A DNA stretch of 64,000 bases from Diplonema japonicum. Its lineage: Eukaryota > Euglenozoa > Diplonemea > Diplonemida > Diplonemidae. The translations under genes were made by a program, and so were the position numbers. A model generated the notes under the pieces. That model saw nothing but the letters and a program-made list of their open reading frames with translations. It was not told where the DNA came from and made no database searches. The stretch covers positions 1 to 64,000 of the forward strand of contig OZ025730.1 of NCBI GenBank assembly GCA_964019335.1, given 5' to 3'. Below are positions 11,695 through 21,301 of this stretch, in pieces (the stretch's first letter is position 1; the number at the start of each line of letters is the position of its first letter).

Positions 11695-11831
11695 TATGAT
11701 CAATAGATATCCTGCGAGTGGTGGTTCTCTTTTTATTTTTGCTTGTTGGCGGGTAGAAAGAAAAACATAAAACAATTCAGACTTTTAAATAATACTGTGT
11801 TCCTTTTTTTTTTTCTTCTAAAAAAGGCCTC

Positions 11832-13274
11832 TTAAGGGTGAGATATTTTTTTCTTCTCCAGCATTGTCTTGATGCGAGAACGCAGCCCATGGTCGACTCG
11901 GGTTCCCTCGAGCTTGATCTCGCAGATGTTCTTGTTGGAGATGATGAGCTGGATGAGCTCCTTGCCTGCTGTGCGTGACAGGTGATTATTCGACAGATCG
12001 ACAGCTGTGACGGAAGGGTGGTCCTTCAACTCCTCAGCGAGAAGTGCGACGGACTCATTTTGAAGCCCGTTGCTGACAAGGTTCAAGGACTGCAAAGACG
12101 GCAGCCGTTGGATGATGGGAAGCAGCACCCTCAGGCCCAGGTCGCCCAGCAAATTGTACGACAAATCGAACGACTGCATTCCATCAGCATCTGCCATGCT
12201 CAGCTTTTGTAAAACGCCTGAGTTAGCCTTCACCCCAAGGTTCTTGCACTCTTTTAAGTACATATCCTTTAAAGTGACTACACTGGCGAATGCTTTATGC
12301 AGATCTTCGGGATCGTACTCAGTCAGCCTGCCTGTCACATGCTTCTTGAAATCATTGCGAAAAGAGAACCCGCCGTCCTGCGTCGAACTGTACTCCGAGA
12401 GGAACACCTGCTGCATGACAGACCAGACCATCGCCATGCCTTGGCTTCTGAAGCAACTGTTGTAGATAGTCTCCAAGCGTCTTAGCCTCTGCTCCCTATA
12501 GGTGAGCTTTGCGTCCGGCAGCTCAGGTGGTGCGGACAGCCTGTGTTCAACTTTGCTCAGTGTCTCCTGGGCCTTTTCGTTCTCGCCTTTGTTTGCGGTG
12601 TGCAGTTCCTTAATCACGAACTGTTGTTCTTGTAGTTTGTTGCTCAGTCTCTCCAGGTGCCGTTCCAGCTCCTCCTTTACAGGAGACGTCGCTGCGGGCT
12701 CCGAAAACGAGTTTTCCAAATTTTCCTTCAGCGTTGTGGCTTCTACACGAAGGTTGCGCATGAACTGCTCCAGCTTCTGCGTGGCTTTGAAGACAGCCTC
12801 TTCATACTCGGTGTGGGTATGCTGCAAGGCGCGGTACTGCTCCTCTGCGATGGCAAGCTCGTCCTCAAGTTCTTCCTTCTGGCACCTCATGTCGCGAACC
12901 TCGTACCTCAGCTCGTCGATGAAGGAGACTTGGAAGTCTCCCTTCCCCACCCTCGGGTCGTACAATGTGCTGGTATCCCCTTCGAACTTGCTCTGCGCAT
13001 GGCCCACGCTCCCCATCACCCCCTCCATCAGCACCATCAGATCTGGTTCCGTTCCTTCCTGCATTGCCGTTTTCACTGTCTCCAGCGCCTCCCGCAGCTT
13101 CTTCACAACACCTTCAAACACCGCACTGTGCTCCCTCAGCCTCCCATCTAATACATCCTCCCTCAGCACATGTCCCAGTTTCTTCCCTAGATCTCTCCTT
13201 GCCCCGCACATTATCTGGAACTGTTCCTCTTCATCCTTGGCCTCCTTCAGCCGGCTTGCGAAGCACTCGGTCAT
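11832..13274 (-). CDS. Coiled-coil and leucine-rich repeat protein
   Basis: 480 residues from the ATG at 13274. A pyrimidine-rich stretch ending CGCAG-CTATCCCAG lies directly upstream, a good trans-splice acceptor that supports this start over the longer frame. The N-terminal half is a charged coiled coil (about 100-290). The C-terminal part has ribonuclease-inhibitor-type leucine-rich repeats from about 360, with units SFDLSYNLLGDLGLRVL, SLNLVSNGLQNESVALL and AVDLSNNHLSRTAGKEL. This architecture is common in flagellar and basal-body proteins of protists; the location is inference. No enzymatic motif. Confidence 0.85.
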   Translation of the reverse strand: MTECFASRLKEAKDEEEQFQIMCGARRDLGKKLGHVLREDVLDGRLREHSAVFEGVVKKLREALETVKTAMQEGTEPDLMVLMEGVMGSVGHAQSKFEGDTSTLYDPRVGKGDFQVSFIDELRYEVRDMRCQKEELEDELAIAEEQYRALQHTHTEYEEAVFKATQKLEQFMRNLRVEATTLKENLENSFSEPAATSPVKEELERHLERLSNKLQEQQFVIKELHTANKGENEKAQETLSKVEHRLSAPPELPDAKLTYREQRLRRLETIYNSCFRSQGMAMVWSVMQQVFLSEYSSTQDGGFSFRNDFKKHVTGRLTEYDPEDLHKAFASVVTLKDMYLKECKNLGVKANSGVLQKLSMADADGMQSFDLSYNLLGDLGLRVLLPIIQRLPSLQSLNLVSNGLQNESVALLAEELKDHPSVTAVDLSNNHLSRTAGKELIQLIISNKNICEIKLEGTRVDHGLRSRIKTMLEKKKISHP

Positions 13275-13469
13275 TTTCCTGGGATAGCTGCGGGGAGGAT
13301 GGAACGAATCAAAAAGAAATAGTTTTTTTTCTTTTTTACTTCTACTGAGTCGCCCGATATCATTTGCGGGAATCTCCCGGAACAATTTTCCCCAGAGACC
13401 ATCGGGAGGTTAGTAGAGAAAAAAAAGAAGGCAAGGGAACAGTGTAGCGAGTTCTTTTTGTCTTTTTTT

Positions 13470-14186
13470 TCAACTTTTTGAGCCAGTTTTGACTATTTTC
13501 TGGGTGCTGTGCTTACCACACATCTTTTTAATAGTACTTCGTTTGTTCATCAGGAGGCAGTTGACCATGTCAGGGGTGTAGCCATGCGAAGCAAGGGCGG
13601 CCATGGAGGGGGCAGGGTCGGAGGCGGTGAGGAGGTCGGTGAAGAGGCGGCGGATGAGAGTGCTGCTCGTGTCAGGGCCTGTGGTGGAGGCGATATGAAA
13701 AGATTTGTTTTTTACTTTGTTGCTTTTAGAGTCTCGGGTGTACTGTCGCTTGAGCTTGTTTCCCTCTTCCTCTCCTCTTGGGAGACACAACTGCAAGACG
13801 TCAGGTGGTGCTGCGTACAGCCATTTAGCGGCAGCCCTATCGCTCCCTACCACAGACACCACCTTCACATTGTCATGCGGTCTCATGTCCCTCCCGCATG
13901 CCACATCAGAGCTGTAGCACGCGGCGGGCATCTTGAACCACTCATACCCCCTCTCCTCAGTTAGAAGCCGTATCATTCCCAGCCTCTCGTTGCTATCTAA
14001 GTGCGTGCCCTTCCCCCTCATCTTCCCCTCTACGTATCCATCGTTCGCGGCAGCAAATGTGCACCACAGCACCTCGTAGCCTAGCTTCTCCGCTTCTGCT
14101 TTTCCATCAGAAAGGCACTGAATGTGTCCCTGATGCACTGGGTTTAAGGCGCCACCCAGAACCACTACCGCCTGGCCTTTGGGCAT
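13470..14186 (-). CDS. NMNAT-like nucleotidyltransferase, copy A
   Basis: 238 residues of the HxGH nucleotidylyltransferase superfamily, closest in motif to nicotinamide/nicotinate mononucleotide adenylyltransferases, which join NMN and ATP to make NAD. Visible motifs: LGGALNPVHQGHIQCL (10-25) with the catalytic HxGH, VVSVVGSDRAAAKW in the middle, and TSSTLIRR near the C-terminus (the ISSTxxR ATP motif). It is a tandem paralogue of the next gene upstream (14398-15084). Their last third is almost identical in DNA, while the rest has diverged. The C-terminal tail after LLMNKRS is basic and differs from copy B. Substrate not certain from sequence. Confidence 0.82.
   Translation of the reverse strand: MPKGQAVVVLGGALNPVHQGHIQCLSDGKAEAEKLGYEVLWCTFAAANDGYVEGKMRGKGTHLDSNERLGMIRLLTEERGYEWFKMPAACYSSDVACGRDMRPHDNVKVVSVVGSDRAAAKWLYAAPPDVLQLCLPRGEEEGNKLKRQYTRDSKSNKVKNKSFHIASTTGPDTSSTLIRRLFTDLLTASDPAPSMAALASHGYTPDMVNCLLMNKRSTIKKMCGKHSTQKIVKTGSKS
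13556..13694. repeat. Near-identical segment, copy A 3' end
   Basis: 139 bases that match 14445-14583 with 4 mismatches by eye. The segment encodes IASTTGPDTSSTLIRR through DMVNCLL. The flanking coding sequence of the two paralogues is far more diverged, so recent gene conversion of this block is likely. Confidence 0.85.
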
Positions 14187-14397
14187 GTTAAACCTCGAGT
14201 GACACGGACTGAAAGAACATCAAACAAGAACTAGTTAGGCGTAGCTTTGTTTGTGCGCACGAGCGGGAAAAAAAAAAAAGAAAATAGCAAAAAAGAGAAA
14301 CAGAGGATTAAAAAAAAGGGCTGCATTAACGCCGAAAAAGGTTAGGTAAGCTCTGCAATCTTTTTGTTCCTCTGCTATATCTCGATCCATCCCTTTC

Positions 14398-15084
14398 TCA
14401 AATTGCGACCAGGTCACGAAGGGCTGGGGTGTGCTCCTTGAGCAGGCAGTTGACCATGTCAGGGGTGTAGCCATGCGAAGCAAGGGCGGCCATGGAGGGG
14501 GCAGGGTCGGAAGCGGTGAGGAGCTCGGTGAAATGGCGGCGGATGAGAGTGCTGCTCGTGTCAGGGCCTGTGGTGGAGGCGATGTGGAAGGACGAGCAGA
14601 CCTTACCGTGTTTCAGGTCGGAAGTGTACTGCTGCATGAGAGCATTCTTTTCCTTCTCGCCTCTTGCGAGACAGATGTGTTGTGAGCCAGGTTTGTCTGG
14701 CTTCAACCACTTATTGCTTGCTCTGTCACTGCCGACAACCACAACCACTTTCACGTCGTCATCGGGACGAAGTTTTTTCCCGCATTCCAGTGCACTGCCG
14801 TACATTGCTACGGGCATCTTGAACCAACTGTGTTTTGCCTCGCCACCAGGTTCCATTAAGGCGCTTATCACCTTCAGCCTGTCCTTCCCTTTCATGAACC
14901 CACACCCTTTCCTTTTCATCTTTTGTGCCACATATCCATCATGAGCAGGTGCCAATGTGCACCACAACACATTGTACCCCAGCTTCTCCGCTTCAGCCTT
15001 TCCGTCGATCAGGCACTGGATGTGCCCCTGATGCACGGGGTTCATTGCACTCCCAAGCACCACCACTGCACGGCCCTTGCTCAT
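14398..15084 (-). CDS. NMNAT-like nucleotidyltransferase, copy B
   Basis: 228 residues, starting at the ATG at 15084 (MSKGRAV), which aligns with the start of copy A (MPKGQAV). It has the same motifs: NPVHQGHIQCL, VVVVVGSDRASNKW and TSSTLIRR. It differs from copy A by its middle segment and by a short acidic-neutral tail (EHTPALRDLVAI). The 310-base spacer between the copies holds nothing else. A HIT hydrolase follows upstream at 15224-15667; both families handle adenylated compounds, but a functional link is only suggestive. Confidence 0.82.
   Translation of the reverse strand: MSKGRAVVVLGSAMNPVHQGHIQCLIDGKAEAEKLGYNVLWCTLAPAHDGYVAQKMKRKGCGFMKGKDRLKVISALMEPGGEAKHSWFKMPVAMYGSALECGKKLRPDDDVKVVVVVGSDRASNKWLKPDKPGSQHICLARGEKEKNALMQQYTSDLKHGKVCSSFHIASTTGPDTSSTLIRRHFTELLTASDPAPSMAALASHGYTPDMVNCLLKEHTPALRDLVAI
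14445..14583. repeat. Near-identical segment, copy B 3' end
   Basis: Partner of 13556-13694, in direct orientation about 890 bases apart. It contains the ATP-binding SSTxxR motif of the nucleotidyltransferase. Confidence 0.85.
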
Positions 15085-15223
15085 GTTAGGCAACCTGCGT
15101 GTTGTTGGGCTTCCACGTACGAAAGAAAAAAAATAAGAGGGGAGGGGAACAAACGTGTGTTAAAAAGAAATAAGCCCTCCCCCGCGTGTCAATAGGGGGT
15201 TTTAAGGTTATATTACCCTGTGC

Positions 15224-15667
15224 TTATCCAGGGGGCCATTTCATCTGCCTCCCTCCCATGACGTGGACATGGATGTGGTACACGGACTGTGCCCCGTTCT
15301 TTCCATCATTGATGACTATCCTGTACCCATCGTCTGCGAGGCCAGCCTCTTTCGCCACCTTGGCAGCTACTACCAACAGGTGTCCTAGTAAGGCAGCATC
15401 CTCAGGGTCAGCTTTGCTCAGCTGTGTAATCTCTTTGATAGGGACCACCAACAAGTGTACAGGCGACTGGGGGTTAACGTCCTTGAACGCAACACACTTC
15501 TCGTCCTTGTGGACGAAGGAAGCAGGTATCTCCCCTCGGATTATCTTCCCAAAAATGCTGTCTCCCGTGCACTGCGCTTTGTGGGCCCGCTCGACTTCAT
15601 CCATTTTTTCTCTTTTTTCTCTCCGCAAGGCCTTTGAATAATATAAGCTTGAGACCCTGAGCAACAT
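15224..15667 (-). CDS. HINT1: HIT-domain nucleotide hydrolase (HINT1 type)
   Basis: Histidine-triad purine phosphoramidase. The core from about residue 33 (CTGDSIFGKIIRGEIPA) to the end (GGRQMKWPPG) matches HINT1 closely. The active-site triad is YHIHVHVMGG near 130-139. Two starts are possible. The ATG at 15667 adds 21 basic residues (MLLRVSSLYYSKALRREKREK) that could be a mitochondrial presequence. The ATG at 15604 (MDEVERA) follows the A-rich leader seen at many starts here and gives the usual 126-residue length. The upstream neighbour ends only 27 bases away, the tightest spacing in the window. Confidence 0.94.
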   Translation of the reverse strand: MLLRVSSLYYSKALRREKREKMDEVERAHKAQCTGDSIFGKIIRGEIPASFVHKDEKCVAFKDVNPQSPVHLLVVPIKEITQLSKADPEDAALLGHLLVVAAKVAKEAGLADDGYRIVINDGKNGAQSVYHIHVHVMGGRQMKWPPG

Positions 15668-15694
15668 GCTAGTTATTCAAAAAAAAAGAAAACA

Positions 15695-17593
15695 TTAACT
15701 TGCAATAAGCTCAGTGGAGTCTTCTATCCAGTCTATGAGCTTCCCGAAATCCATGTCCTGGTCGGGAGGCGGAACAGGCGGTCCTGCTGATTCCTCTTCA
15801 GCAACTGGTTCCTCGTTCGTTTCAGTGGTGGAGGGCAGAGAAGGAGCGGGGGAGGGGGGCTGCTTTACGGCAACCTCGGTCTCCGCTTCAAGATCTGATC
15901 CAGGTTCCGGGCCATACTTCGAGACTAGGTCCCTGATCAGCTGCTCGAGGCCTTTGCCATTGTGGTAAGTGTTGACAAGATGGTCCACGCCCGACAGCTT
16001 ATCAGGGTTATACTTCTTGTAAATACTTCTCACGCGCTCCACGAGCAATGGGTCGGGTGCTGCTGCTGCGGATTCTTCGCTCGGCTCAGGGCCGTACTTC
16101 TCAACGAGATCCCTGATCAGCTGCTCGAGGCCCTTGTCCTTGTCGTTGTGGTAGAGGTTCACTAGATTGTCCACGCCGCTCAACTTCTCGGGGCAGTACC
16201 TCCGGTAAATGTTACGGACGCGCTCGATGAGCGCAGGGTCCGGGTCGGGAATAGGGGTAAGGACAGGGAGAGGGACGGGAACAGAGGGAGAAGGGGACGG
16301 AGAAGTAGAGGAAGGAGAGGGTGATATTATAGTCACCTGCGTCTCCGCGACAATGCCATGCGACACATTATGCGAAGTGAGAAACGCTGCGAGGGACCCG
16401 AGGTCCGCATGCGTAGCAGCCGTAACGGTGATGGTGTCGGGCGACAAATTAAATGCGAAGACCAAGTCAAGGTTCGTGTGGCTGACAGCGCTGATGTCCG
16501 CAAAAAACCGGACGAAGCTGAAAAAGTTCACACACAGAACACCCTCGTGTTTGTGAAACCACACCAACTTGTCGTGTTCATCTTTGAACGAAAACAGCGC
16601 CTCCCCCGCGGCCCAGACCACCCACGGAGGGTTCACGACTGGAACAGGCACCGACGGGGGTGGCGGGGGTGCGTTGTCTGGACGTGGGGAATAGTCGGGA
16701 TGCCTCCACGGAGGGAACATTTGTGTGTTGCTACTGTGGTATCCGTTCCATGTCGCTAGGTACGGCTTCTCGTACACCGCAACGGTTTTACTGAACAGTT
16801 CACTGGGGTCCGGGAAGGTGGCAACAATAACAGGCAGCGTGGGTATCTTGGGCTTCTTCCTTGCCTCAAAGAACTCGTACAAACAACCACGAGCATCGAA
16901 CCCTTTATTACACCGCGCACTCCACGTCGTCAACCCGTAGTACACGTCGATCTGGTACTTCAAGACGAGCGCGTACTTCACAGCTTCACGCATTTCCGAG
17001 CTGTGATATATCTGCATCACCTTCGGGACAGACGCGACCTTTTCAGGAAAGTGCGTCGTGTAGTACTGTGTGATCCATTGTGTGGTTTTCTTTACGGAGT
17101 AGCTTGTGCGCAGTCTGATGAAGTTGGTCATCTTTGGCAGTGTTATCGGTTTGAACGTATCCATCAAGGTGGAGAGGCTCGTGAGGAGGTACTGCAGCGA
17201 TAGGGTTTCATGTTTCATGTAGATGGCAAGCACACGTTCACGCTCCGACAGGTAAGTGGTACGGTGCTGTTGGTCAAGCTTTGCGACTTGTGGTGCGTAC
17301 GCGCCAAATGGCGAATCTTCTGTGGGCTTTCCTGGGGTTTTCAAGATCTTCTCGGCCGCAGCTATGGGGTTCTCCGTCTTGCCTGTAAAGTTGAGCAGGC
17401 CGTGTACAGCGTCCCACATCAAACCCCACCCCTTGTACTTTGGGTACAACTTGTCCATGTTCATAAACAGTTCCTGATCACTGTCTTTATACGTGTTCAT
17501 AACGTTCATCACCTCTGCTTTCCCCAGCATCTTCTTGTCCACCATCTTCACATAGCTGTCAAGCTTTTTTGCGCTGTCAGCCTTTGCCTCCAT
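15695..17593 (-). CDS. Unknown protein with two NP/PEKL helical repeats
   Basis: 632 residues. The N-terminal 260 residues are helical and unrecognised. Pro-rich linkers lie at about 295-325 and 430-460 (PSPSS, PSVPVP). Two copies of a 50-residue unit follow (about 466-516 and 520-570): IERVRxIYxxYxPxKLSGVDxLVNxYHN, then GLEQLIRDLVxKYGPEP. Similar Y-NP-x-K-LxxV-x-LLxxY units are widespread in trypanosomatid proteins; that is from general knowledge, not a search. The C-terminus is Pro/Glu-rich and ends acidic. No catalytic motif. It may be a structural or cytoskeletal protein. Confidence 0.82.
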   Translation of the reverse strand: MEAKADSAKKLDSYVKMVDKKMLGKAEVMNVMNTYKDSDQELFMNMDKLYPKYKGWGLMWDAVHGLLNFTGKTENPIAAAEKILKTPGKPTEDSPFGAYAPQVAKLDQQHRTTYLSERERVLAIYMKHETLSLQYLLTSLSTLMDTFKPITLPKMTNFIRLRTSYSVKKTTQWITQYYTTHFPEKVASVPKVMQIYHSSEMREAVKYALVLKYQIDVYYGLTTWSARCNKGFDARGCLYEFFEARKKPKIPTLPVIVATFPDPSELFSKTVAVYEKPYLATWNGYHSSNTQMFPPWRHPDYSPRPDNAPPPPPSVPVPVVNPPWVVWAAGEALFSFKDEHDKLVWFHKHEGVLCVNFFSFVRFFADISAVSHTNLDLVFAFNLSPDTITVTAATHADLGSLAAFLTSHNVSHGIVAETQVTIISPSPSSTSPSPSPSVPVPLPVLTPIPDPDPALIERVRNIYRRYCPEKLSGVDNLVNLYHNDKDKGLEQLIRDLVEKYGPEPSEESAAAAPDPLLVERVRSIYKKYNPDKLSGVDHLVNTYHNGKGLEQLIRDLVSKYGPEPGSDLEAETEVAVKQPPSPAPSLPSTTETNEEPVAEEESAGPPVPPPDQDMDFGKLIDWIEDSTELIAS

Positions 17594-17921
17594 TTTTTGC
17601 CCCCTTCCTATGCTGAAAAGTCTCGAAAGAGGAAAGAAAAAAAAGGGGGGGACACCAAAAAAATACCGTTAAAGCTAGTTGCAAGAGGGGGAAGGGGGGA
17701 GGATGTCATTTTCTTTTTTTTTCTATGTTGCACACACTACGCCCGCATACCTACACGGGAAGGGGGGAGGGGGGGTGTATGGCCCCTTAACATGACATCC
17801 ATTCATGGTTGAAGCACAAATAGAGCAATCACATTGGCTGAAGACAGAATAAATAAGAAGAACTGAAATGAAATCATAACGTATTATCAGCTAGGCGTGA
17901 GTAGTGTACAAAAAGGGTTAC
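17594..17921. other. Intergenic spacer
   Basis: About 330 bases with G- and A-rich tracts. It gives the 3' end of the Bro1 gene and the leader of the repeat-protein gene. Nothing else seen. Confidence 0.6.
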
Positions 17922-20900
17922 TTAGAACTGCAAAAAGTCAGGGGTGGGTTCTGGTGGAGGGGGCGGCGGCGGGGGCATGCCCTGTGGGTGAGGTGCTTAA
18001 GGCTTGAACACATACCATTGTTGCTGGGTCCGCGTAATTATGGGGAGGGGGCTGCCAGTAGTTCTGCTGCGGTTGCTGCTGTGGCTGGGTCTGAATAGGA
18101 GGTGGGGGCGGGACTTGCATTTGTACGTGTGGAGGGTAGCCATAGGTTTGCCCTACCTGGGCTTGAGCCTGCAACTGAGCCTGTGCCTGTGCCTGTGCCT
18201 GTTGAGCTTGGGCTTGGGCTTGGGCTTGGGCTTGGGCTTGGGCTTGGGCTTGAGCTTGAGCTTGAGCAGCATGTACCTGTTGTTGCTGCCTTACTTGCTC
18301 AGCTCTTCTCTGCTGCTCTAACTGGAGTTGTTGCTGTTGCTGTTGCTCTAACTGGAGTTGTTGTTGCTGCTGTTGCTGCTGCTGCTGCTCAGCCCGTTTT
18401 TGTTGCTCCAATGCTTGTTGCTGTTGAAGTTGCTGCTGTTGAAGCTGCTGCTGCTGCTGTTGCTGCAGCTGGAGTTGCTGCTGAAGCTGTTGTTGCTGTT
18501 GCTGCTGTTGCGCCTGCAGCTGTTGCTGCTGAATGTGTTGCTGCTGCTGTTGCTGTGCTTGCAACTCTTGTTGCTGCTTTATCCGCTGAGCTTGCAGCTG
18601 CTGCTGAAGCTGCTGCTGCTGTAGCAGCAACTGTTGTGAGGCAGGTGATTGAGCCACTGGCTGAGGTGGCGAAGGCTGAGCAGCTTGAGGTGTTTGTTGT
18701 TGTGGCTGCAATTGTTGGTGCACCACGGCCTGAGGGGGTACTTGCTGCTGTGCAACGTGTGGGGGTGAAGCTGCTCGAGGAGGAACCTGATGCTGAGCCC
18801 CTTGTTGGGAAACTCGCTGCTGGTGCTGCTGCATCATCAGCACTTGTTGGGCGGCCAACTTCTTCTGTCTCTCGTCACTGAGATGGAATATACGACATTT
18901 ACAAACATACGCTAAGCGTCTTGTTTCCTCACTATTCTTTTCAGCTTCCTCCGTTGCAGCGACAAGCTGCTTGGTTTTCTCCTGAAGCTCTTTCGCAACT
19001 TCGGCCTGCAGAACATGACGTGGACTCGGTGATGCATACCTCCTTAACGCGACTGTCTCTGTCTTTGTATCTCTCCACCACGAACTGGTCAACTTTGCTA
19101 CGCAGCCTCCCTGCCGTCTGAGTCAGCTGTGAAAATGGGTGTGAGATGTGAGCTGTGGGCATACATCACTGTAGTCACTCACAGCAACCTGTGCTTCCTG
19201 CTTCGTTTCGAACACAAACGTGCATGCCATCACTAGCCTCTGCACAACACGCTCTGCTGTCGGGCTCAGCTGAACGCCGCCCGCTACGTGACGGTTGAAC
19301 TCATCAGCCAGTGACTGCAGCTGCCGCATCAGGTTGCTTGCCTTGTGGCAAGACTCGGTTATCTCGCTCTGCATGGATCGGTAGGACACAGCAGCATCTT
19401 CGACCTGTAATTGTGCTGCCTTGAGCTGCCCACATACCGCTTGCTGCCGGTCGCTACTGTTGCCCAACTGCAACAGCGTCTGCGTGAGCTGGTCGGTGTC
19501 TGGCTTCTGCCGAAACTCTTGGAGGCTTACCTATCGGCGAGTGTGCATAACGAAGAGCACAGTATACCTGAAGCACAGCCTCCAACTCGTCGATGCAGTC
19601 CACCAACTCGTGGATCCTTTTGATAAGCGATGCCATCTGGTGGTCGGTCTCGCTGGGCTGCAAAGGTGTGACGTCGCATCATTAACGCTAACATACCGGG
19701 CACTGCGAGAGGGCGAGGTTCACCTCCGAGATGCTCACATCGATGCGCTCGACGATTTCTTTGTTGCTGCTGAGCTTCAAAGCGAGTGCTTTGCAGAGCG
19801 GCTCGTGGCCGTTCAGTTTTATTTGAACATCTGTGAGCGCGCTGCGCAGGGCCTCCATCTCTGTCAGCAGCTTGTGGGTGTTGGGAAGCATTGTCCCGTA
19901 CTTTTCACGCGCTTGCTTCTCCGCAATGGTGTCGTCTTCCATCTTCTTCAGCGATTGCTTCATGTATTCCACCCCTGGGCGTGCCGACGGAGGGATCTGC
20001 GCAAGAAGGGACTCCAGATACGCGTAGCACCCGTCATTCCCTTCACGTTGTAGGCCCAGCACCTTCTGTTGCAAGGACTCCGGAAGCTGGCGCGACATCT
20101 GAGCGTCATAAGCCTGGACAGTGGCGTTTATCTCGCCGTACCCCATCCCACGGAAGGTGTTGCGCACCTGGTTGCACGTCTGCGACACAAACGCCTCGAT
20201 GTCGTTCTTGAAGGTGTCGACCATCGAGCAGACCTCCTCCGGCACCAAGCTGGAGAAGGGGTCCGTGTTCATCATGAAGGCGTTGCTGAAGGCGATGGGC
20301 TTCACAAACGATTTCCCCAACGTGGGCAGCTCGGGCGCTTCTTTCGAAACCCTCTCGTTGTAGATCTTGTTGTTGTCGGTCACCGCTTTGGTGCGGAGCC
20401 TCGTGACGAGCTCAGCTTGGGTTCGCACACATAAATTGTACTGTTTATCGGTCATTTCGCCTGCCTTTCGGTCAGCTGTGACAAGGTGCTGAAGCGCTGC
20501 TGTCAAACATGTGATCTCCTTCCCACACTCCTCGGCAGCGTGATGTTCCTCGGAGAGGTGCACGTAGCTTCTTGCTTTCATGGCTGCACTGGCCGCAGTG
20601 AGGTATGCTTCATAGTCATGAGGGGCTGGTTTTGCAGCTTCAAGAAGAAGCGCAAGGGCTTGGCTGTACTGAGACGACGTGACCGAAGCAAGCTTGGCAA
20701 GCAGCGAATATTTTGTCTTGGTAGCTTCTTCAAGACGGGCCTTGGTATAGCTGCATTTCAACGCCTCAGCAAGGCAGTACTCGACCAGGAAGGACAGCCC
20801 TCGTGGGGTTAAGTCAGTCGATGCGGAGGTGGGAACCGCTTCTGATTGGACCCATTCGAATATTCCTGCCGCTGCTTGGTACTGCCGATAGGCTACCTTG

Positions 20901-21301
20901 ACCCCCTCGGGGGTTTCAAGAGGCTGCTCACTTGCGAGCTTCATGAGGAGAGTGCCAGCTGCAAGTACTGTAGAGTATCCTTCAAACTGCAGTGTTGAGC
21001 CTTTGACCATTTGGCCGCTTAGTGAGTCTTTCCAGGTGAAGGCGGTTCCGTCGTATTCGGCAAACCGGTTTGAGGCCTGTAGCACCAGGCCAGCGTAAGG
21101 TAGCAGTTTGCCCTCTACCCCTGCTTCAGTGAAGTCTTTGAAATTCGAGACTTCTTTGCTCAGCCCTTGAAGCTGTTGAAGTGCGCCATCGTGGCTGTCA
21201 GCTTGTTCTTGTGAGTATGTCTCCTTGAGATAGTTTTTCAAAGACTTCCAGTCACAAGATTTGCAGGTCTTCATGACCACCGGGCCCATCACTTCATTCA
21301 T
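17922..21301 (-). CDS. PDCD6IP: ALIX-type Bro1/V-domain protein with Gln-rich tail
   Basis: Seven exons: 21301-19697, 19657-19568, 19530-19165, 19126-19040, 19005-18911, 18877-18016 and 17981-17922. The introns are 39, 37, 38, 34, 33 and 34 bases, each starting GTAT and ending AG. The spliced frame gives 1,054 residues. The first 380 or so residues are a Bro1 domain, followed by an ALIX-type V domain (DPFSSLVPEEV to the helical EDDTIAEKQAREKYG segment). Then comes a long low-complexity region rich in Gln and Ala (about 790-960) and a Pro-rich end, PPPPPPPPEPTPDFLQF. ALIX recruits ESCRT-III in membrane scission and endosomal sorting. The Gln-rich region replaces most of the usual Pro-rich tail. 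The 33-base intron is in frame without a stop, so retention would add 11 residues. Confidence 0.9.
18150..18640. repeat. Coding CAG/CAA-type and Gln-Ala repeats
   Basis: Trinucleotide and hexanucleotide repeats within the ALIX-like gene. They encode runs of Gln, Gln-Leu and (Gln-Ala)n on the minus strand. Long open frames on the plus strand here (poly-Leu, poly-Ala) are antisense artefacts. Confidence 0.85.

Noticed and set aside
18102..18881. Plus-strand poly-Ala/poly-Leu frames
   Set aside because: Antisense reading of the Gln repeat in the ALIX-like gene.
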